From Chrysoperla carnea (taxonomy: Eukaryota > Arthropoda > Insecta > Neuroptera > Chrysopidae): a stretch of 64,000 nt of DNA. Both the position numbers and the translations under genes were made by a program. Location: assembly GCF_905475395.1 (NCBI RefSeq), contig NC_058342.1, positions 1,374,501-1,438,500 of the forward strand. The letters run 5' to 3'. Below, piece by piece: positions 59,960 to 64,000 of this stretch (positions are counted from its first letter, which is position 1; each line of letters opens with the position of its first letter). The notes under the pieces are model-generated. The model did no database searches and was not told the origin of the DNA. It saw only the letters and a program-made list of their open reading frames with translations.

Positions 59960-61608
59960 GTCACCAATACTTTATGTGTTTTTTCAGATTCATAATAATA
60001 ATTTTTTTCTGTAAATTTTTTTTTAATGTAAATTTTAATCATTAATAAATAAAAAAAAAAAATATTTATAAGATTTTTATTAAATAAAACCTTTATTCTA
60101 ATCTCATAACACGTGTAAAATTATTTTAAGATCTAATGCGATTCAAACAAGTTTAAACATGTTCAAACAAGTTTGAACATGTATTTTTATTCAAACAAGT
60201 TTGAACTTGTAGCAGGATGATGATATCATATTTTTCAAGGTCAAATCTATTTCAACATATTCTTGAGAATAGCTGACACGTGTAAAATTATTTTAAGATC
60301 AAAGTCCATTCAAACAAGTTTGAACATGTATTTTTATTATGTAAATTTCAAGTGTCATATTACATCGCTTAATCATAAAAAAAAATTAACATCCGGTCAC
60401 GTGTCTTGAATTTTATCATGTATATTTAAAGTGTCAAATTACAATATTTTTCAAGGTTAGATGATATCTATTTCAACATATTCTTGAAAATTGCAGACTC
60501 ATAATATTCTTTTCTTGGAATTCAGATTTGCAAATTATTATCTAACACGTTCAAGTGTCATATTACATTGCTTAATCATAAAAAAATATTAGCATCCGGT
60601 CACGTGTTTTGACACATGTAAAATTATTTCAAACAAGTTTGAACTTGTTACAAGATGATGATATCATATTTTTCAAGGTCAAATCTATTTCAACATATTC
60701 TTGAAAATTGCTGACACGTGTAAAATTATTTTAAGATCAAAGTCCATTCAAACAAGTTTGAACATGTATTTTTATTATGTAAATTTCAAGTGTCATATTA
60801 CATCGCTGACTCAATAAAAAAAAAATATTAACATCCGGTCACGTATCTTGAATTTTATCATGTATATTTAAAGTGTCAAATTACAATATTTTTCAAGGTC
60901 AAATTAACATATTCTTGAAAATTGCTGACTAATGTCAACGTCCCGCCCCCCGTTCACTCCCCGTCAAGCACCACTATTGGTCAAAGCCAATGACGTCATC
61001 AATGCTTAGGCAGCCATTATTCTCCTCCACCACACCTCCCGACTCCATCTTGATTTACTATTGGCCAATGCCGAGGTTTCCAACATTCACCTAGGTTTGC
61101 CCTTACGTCCCGCCCCCTGTTCACTCTCCGCCACTATTGGTTAAAGCCAACCCCCCGTTTAGCCATTCCTCACCCCACCACACCTCCCAACGCCATATTG
61201 ATTTTTACAGCGCTACTATTGGTCAATGACGTCATCTATCCCCTCCAACTTCGCATTCACCTAGGTTTGCCCTTTTTTGAAAAGTGTACCATCCATCTGC
61301 GCCAGGAGTGGGCTCGATTATCTCATCTAACGTCCAATTCCCGCCCCCTTTAACCCCCACTTCCAAGAAACACACTCCTGTCAACCACGCCCACCACTTT
61401 AAGCCACTTCCACCAAGAAACACACTAACGCTCTGTCAGCCACGCCCCACCACACCTCCCAACGCCATCTTGATTTACTATTGGTCAATGACGTCATCTA
61501 TCCCCTCCAACTTCGCCTTCAACTGAGGTTTCCAACATTCACCTAGGTTTGCCCTTTTTGGAAAAGTGTACCATTCTTTTGTGCCAGGAGTGACCTGACT
61601 CTTCTACT
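59960..61608 (-). repeat. Right terminal repeat of Maverick 2, non-coding part
   Basis: Inverted copy of 50973-52620 with the same internal units, almost identical by eye. Such closeness of long arms implies recent copying, gene conversion, or formation of the repeat by the same event that palindromised the interior. Confidence 0.8.
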
Positions 61609-61614
61609 TATAGA

Positions 61615-62509
61615 CTTATCAAATTGTATGGGCGTGCCTTATAAAATCTTAAATGCTCTATATAAAAAGGCACAGTTGTACACCGCTTACATTCATTAAT
61701 TTTGAGGTTAACACACGTAATACCCGTTCATTAATATGTTGTTAATAAACCCTTATTAACATACCTATTCTAATCATTCATAATGTTCGATACGGAAACA
61801 CAGCCGGAACAGCAGGTTATTCTGTAAAAACAGTTCCTGAGCAACGAACTGTATCAAATGTTTTACGGGGGATTGTTGCACAGGAATTTCTTAACCTAAT
61901 TTGTGAAAGTTCTTTTAATTTTTATACAGCTTTATTGAAAGATATTTGAAATAAATAATTAATTTTACATAGAATTGCAACAGAACAGAATTTGTTTACT
62001 TTTTTTAAATTTAAATTATAATTTTAAATTTGTTAGGATGTCGATAACAAGGTGCAGCCAAATTGAAACTCTATAAAACAGCCAGCATGAAACGCTATAT
62101 AGTAATGGTACATGCGGACGAGGGACAAAATTAATGAATTTCTAAAGTTGAAACATAGAACATCAACACAGTTAATACACGTAGAGAAAATAATTGTAAA
62201 TAAATTATATTAATAAATATATTAAAGTATTTGAATAGTTATTTAAATTCGTAACAAATAACATACGGCAATTAACAATATTGCAAACTTGAAATAATAT
62301 AATTTGGTTTTTATTATTAATAATTGTTGTTTAGAAAAAAATTTTTTAAATTTAAGGTGAAATTTTTGATTTTGAAATTTTTGTTTAATTGTATTTGGGA
62401 CAGCGTTCTCAACAAATTTAAACTAAAATAATATAAGTATTGTTTCAAATAGTCGTAAATTTTTACAGCATTACATCGTTTTTTATTTTGTTTTGTAGTA
62501 GGTTTTTAA
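61615..62509. other. Non-coding DNA between Maverick 2 and the LINE
   Basis: AT-rich. A TATA-like CTATATAAAAAGG at about 61656-61668 stands out. A frame without ATG near 61780-61950 is open for about 55 codons (NVRYGNTAGTAGYSVK) but resembles nothing I know. Confidence 0.4.
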
Positions 62510-64000
62510 GTGACAATGCCAATGTATTCGCACGCAAGCTTTCCTGTAATCCCACGAAAAACCAGAAGCTACAAGTCGCTTACAGTAAGTATGTCTGATC
62601 CAAAACCTAATGCCAGCTATAGTACAATTATAAACAATGAAATAGACCACGTAACACAACTTAACGATTTGCGTTATAAGCTTGCAGCTGCAGAATCTGA
62701 GATCACTGAGCAAATTATAAAAATTGCAAAGCTGCAACAAGACGTGAAGGATAGGGATATTAAAGTCGTTACTTTAGATGAGAAGAAAATTTTTTTAAAG
62801 GAAGTCAGCGACGAGTTTATGCAATGAAGCAGCGCCGCAAACGAACGATGTCGCATTCACTCTTAATATAATAACGAAGGAAGCTTCCGTAGAAACAGAT
62901 AATGTAGTACAAGTAAGAGTTGTAGATAATTAAAATCAAGTAGAGGAAACTCAGTATGTCGATCGGTCTATTCAGACCGATATCGAAGTGACCGAGAAGG
63001 AAAGTCAGGTTGATATGAAGATTTCAATAGACACAAGTCAGTCTGAGTTAGAACAAAGTTTTAATTCGAAATCATCATTAATTGAAAATAACGTAGTCTT
63101 AAGAAGGCATCAGTGTGATCTCCTAGGATTGATCCCAATATTTTAATAGTTGGCAATATGTTGCCAAGCGATTTGTCATCCACACTTAAGAAATCTTTAC
63201 CAACTCGATTTAAAGTTTGTTCCATAGTTAAACCAGGTGGAGGTGTAAAAATATAACAAAGGATTTGCTACCTAGACTAGCGAATTCACTAAATCTGATT
63301 TTGTAATTTTTCTATTTAGTTCGTCTATCATAAATGAGATTAATGAGGACGAGCGTCTAAGGATAAATTCTCTTGGCTTATCAGCCAAATTTCAAATAAA
63401 AATTTATTATTTTCGACAGTAGCGTATGATTATGTCGGAAAAATCACCTTATATTTTCAATTAATAAATTAATAGAACTTGAGCTTTACAAGTCCAAAAT
63501 ATGTTTGCATTTAAATAAGTTATTACATAGGTTTGATTTTATAGATGGGGTGTGCTTGTTTCGAAAAAGAGCACAAAATAAAATTTGTATTTTATTTTGT
63601 GCTTTTGAACCTAAACAAAAAAAGAAGCTTAACGTGCGTCACGCTACTGGTTCTTCTTCTAATCAAAATGTTGACATGCGCTTCCCCACACCTTAATAGT
63701 GGATCCAGCATGCCATCCAATGTTGGAATGACGTTGAGAGTCGGGAGGTCTGCAAAAAACTTCTTGAGACACCTGATAGAAATATTAACATTAAAAGTAA
63801 ATTTTGTTTGAATTTACTAAATATACGCAGCCTTCGAACTTAACAGCTTCAACTTGAAAATTTAATTGGAACGCCCAAGTGGAAACAATGATTTACCTAA
63901 TTTTTTTCGTATTACGGAGCATTGGCTAAAAAATCGTGAATTGGACGCCGTAATTGTTAATAATTATGAAATAATTGCCAGCAGTTGTAGAAATGCATCT
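62510..64000 (+). pseudogene. Degenerate non-LTR retrotransposon (LINE), 5' part to window edge
   Basis: 62510-62827 looks like an ORF1 (ATG 62516-region, MTMPMYSHAS...) with a coiled-coil-like acidic/basic stretch (LNDLRYKLAAAESEITEQ). Beyond stops, traces such as LIVGNMLPSDLSSTLKKSLP (about 63147) resemble the esterase-like part found in some LINE ORF1s. From about 63810 to the end an apurinic-endonuclease start of ORF2 is readable: LLNIRSLR, then RITEHWLKNRELDAVIVNNY and SSCRNAS, as in CR1/jockey-like elements. Many stops: inactive. Confidence 0.6.

Larger units (their letters stand above)
50973..61608. mobile_element. Maverick/Polinton element 2 (10.64 kb, rearranged, no polymerase)
   Basis: Exact ends with AGTAGAAGAGTCAGG termini and the 6-bp duplication TATAGA (50967-50972 and 61609-61614). 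The terminal inverted repeats have grown to about 2.97 kb each (50973-53940 and 58638-61608) and include whole ATPase genes and most of PX. Between them lie protease, penton, the 59-residue ORF, truncated major capsid, an inverted integrase piece, an N-truncated ORF and a full integrase. POLB, the DUF8207-like gene and other right-half genes are missing, so it is a deletion derivative that would need a helper for replication. Confidence 0.92.

Overview
The window is AT-rich eukaryotic DNA, almost certainly from an insect. It holds one multi-exon insect-type gustatory receptor gene (2550-5635); the rest of what I can identify is nested mobile elements. I cannot name the species. There is no CRISPR array, rRNA or intact tRNA gene.

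Layout. 1-6598: host DNA with a LINE 3' fragment, the gustatory receptor (three exons, phase-0 introns) and two tRNA-derived SINE-like insertions in its second intron. 6604-14143: a young BEL/Pao LTR retrotransposon with 343-bp LTRs and TSD ATTAC, itself carrying inverted-repeat insertions. 14878-17533 and 37716-39791: two Penelope-like elements (PLE) arranged head to head. 17534-37715: a 20.2-kb Maverick/Polinton inserted into the second PLE (TSD GAAAAG). It has an almost complete gene set (ATPase, PX with a phospholipase-A2-like domain, protease, penton, major capsid, integrase, protein-primed DNA polymerase and several uncharacterised ORFs), largely inactivated, and it carries a 5.3-kb fold-back element inside the penton gene and a TTAA-flanked MITE. 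40986-48080: a decayed BEL/Pao element inserted in a tandem repeat. 49025-50013: an inverted-repeat element. 50133-50500: a histone H3 pseudogene. 50973-61608: a second, 10.6-kb Maverick (TSD TATAGA) that is internally rearranged into nested palindromes, lacks the polymerase, and keeps intact ATPase, PX, protease, penton and integrase reading frames. 62510-64000: the 5' part of a degenerate LINE.

How the Maverick genes fit together. ATPase and PX are transcribed divergently from a gap of about 50 bp. PX, protease, penton, a 59-residue ORF, major capsid, further ORFs and integrase lie on one strand in a virus-like compact block. The protease has no usable ATG; its frame joins PX exactly at an A AAA AAC heptamer just before the PX stop, pointing to -1 ribosomal frameshifting. 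Penton and the 59-residue ORF overlap as TAATG, major capsid and the next ORF are one base apart, and another ORF overlaps integrase by 8 bases. These junctions, conserved in both copies where both exist, suggest polycistronic expression by recoding and reinitiation. This is the most novel signal in the window.

Premature stops, frameshifts and deletions are reported as seen. Element boundaries supported by target-site duplications are exact; other limits are approximate. Some inverted duplications in the second Maverick could be assembly artefacts.
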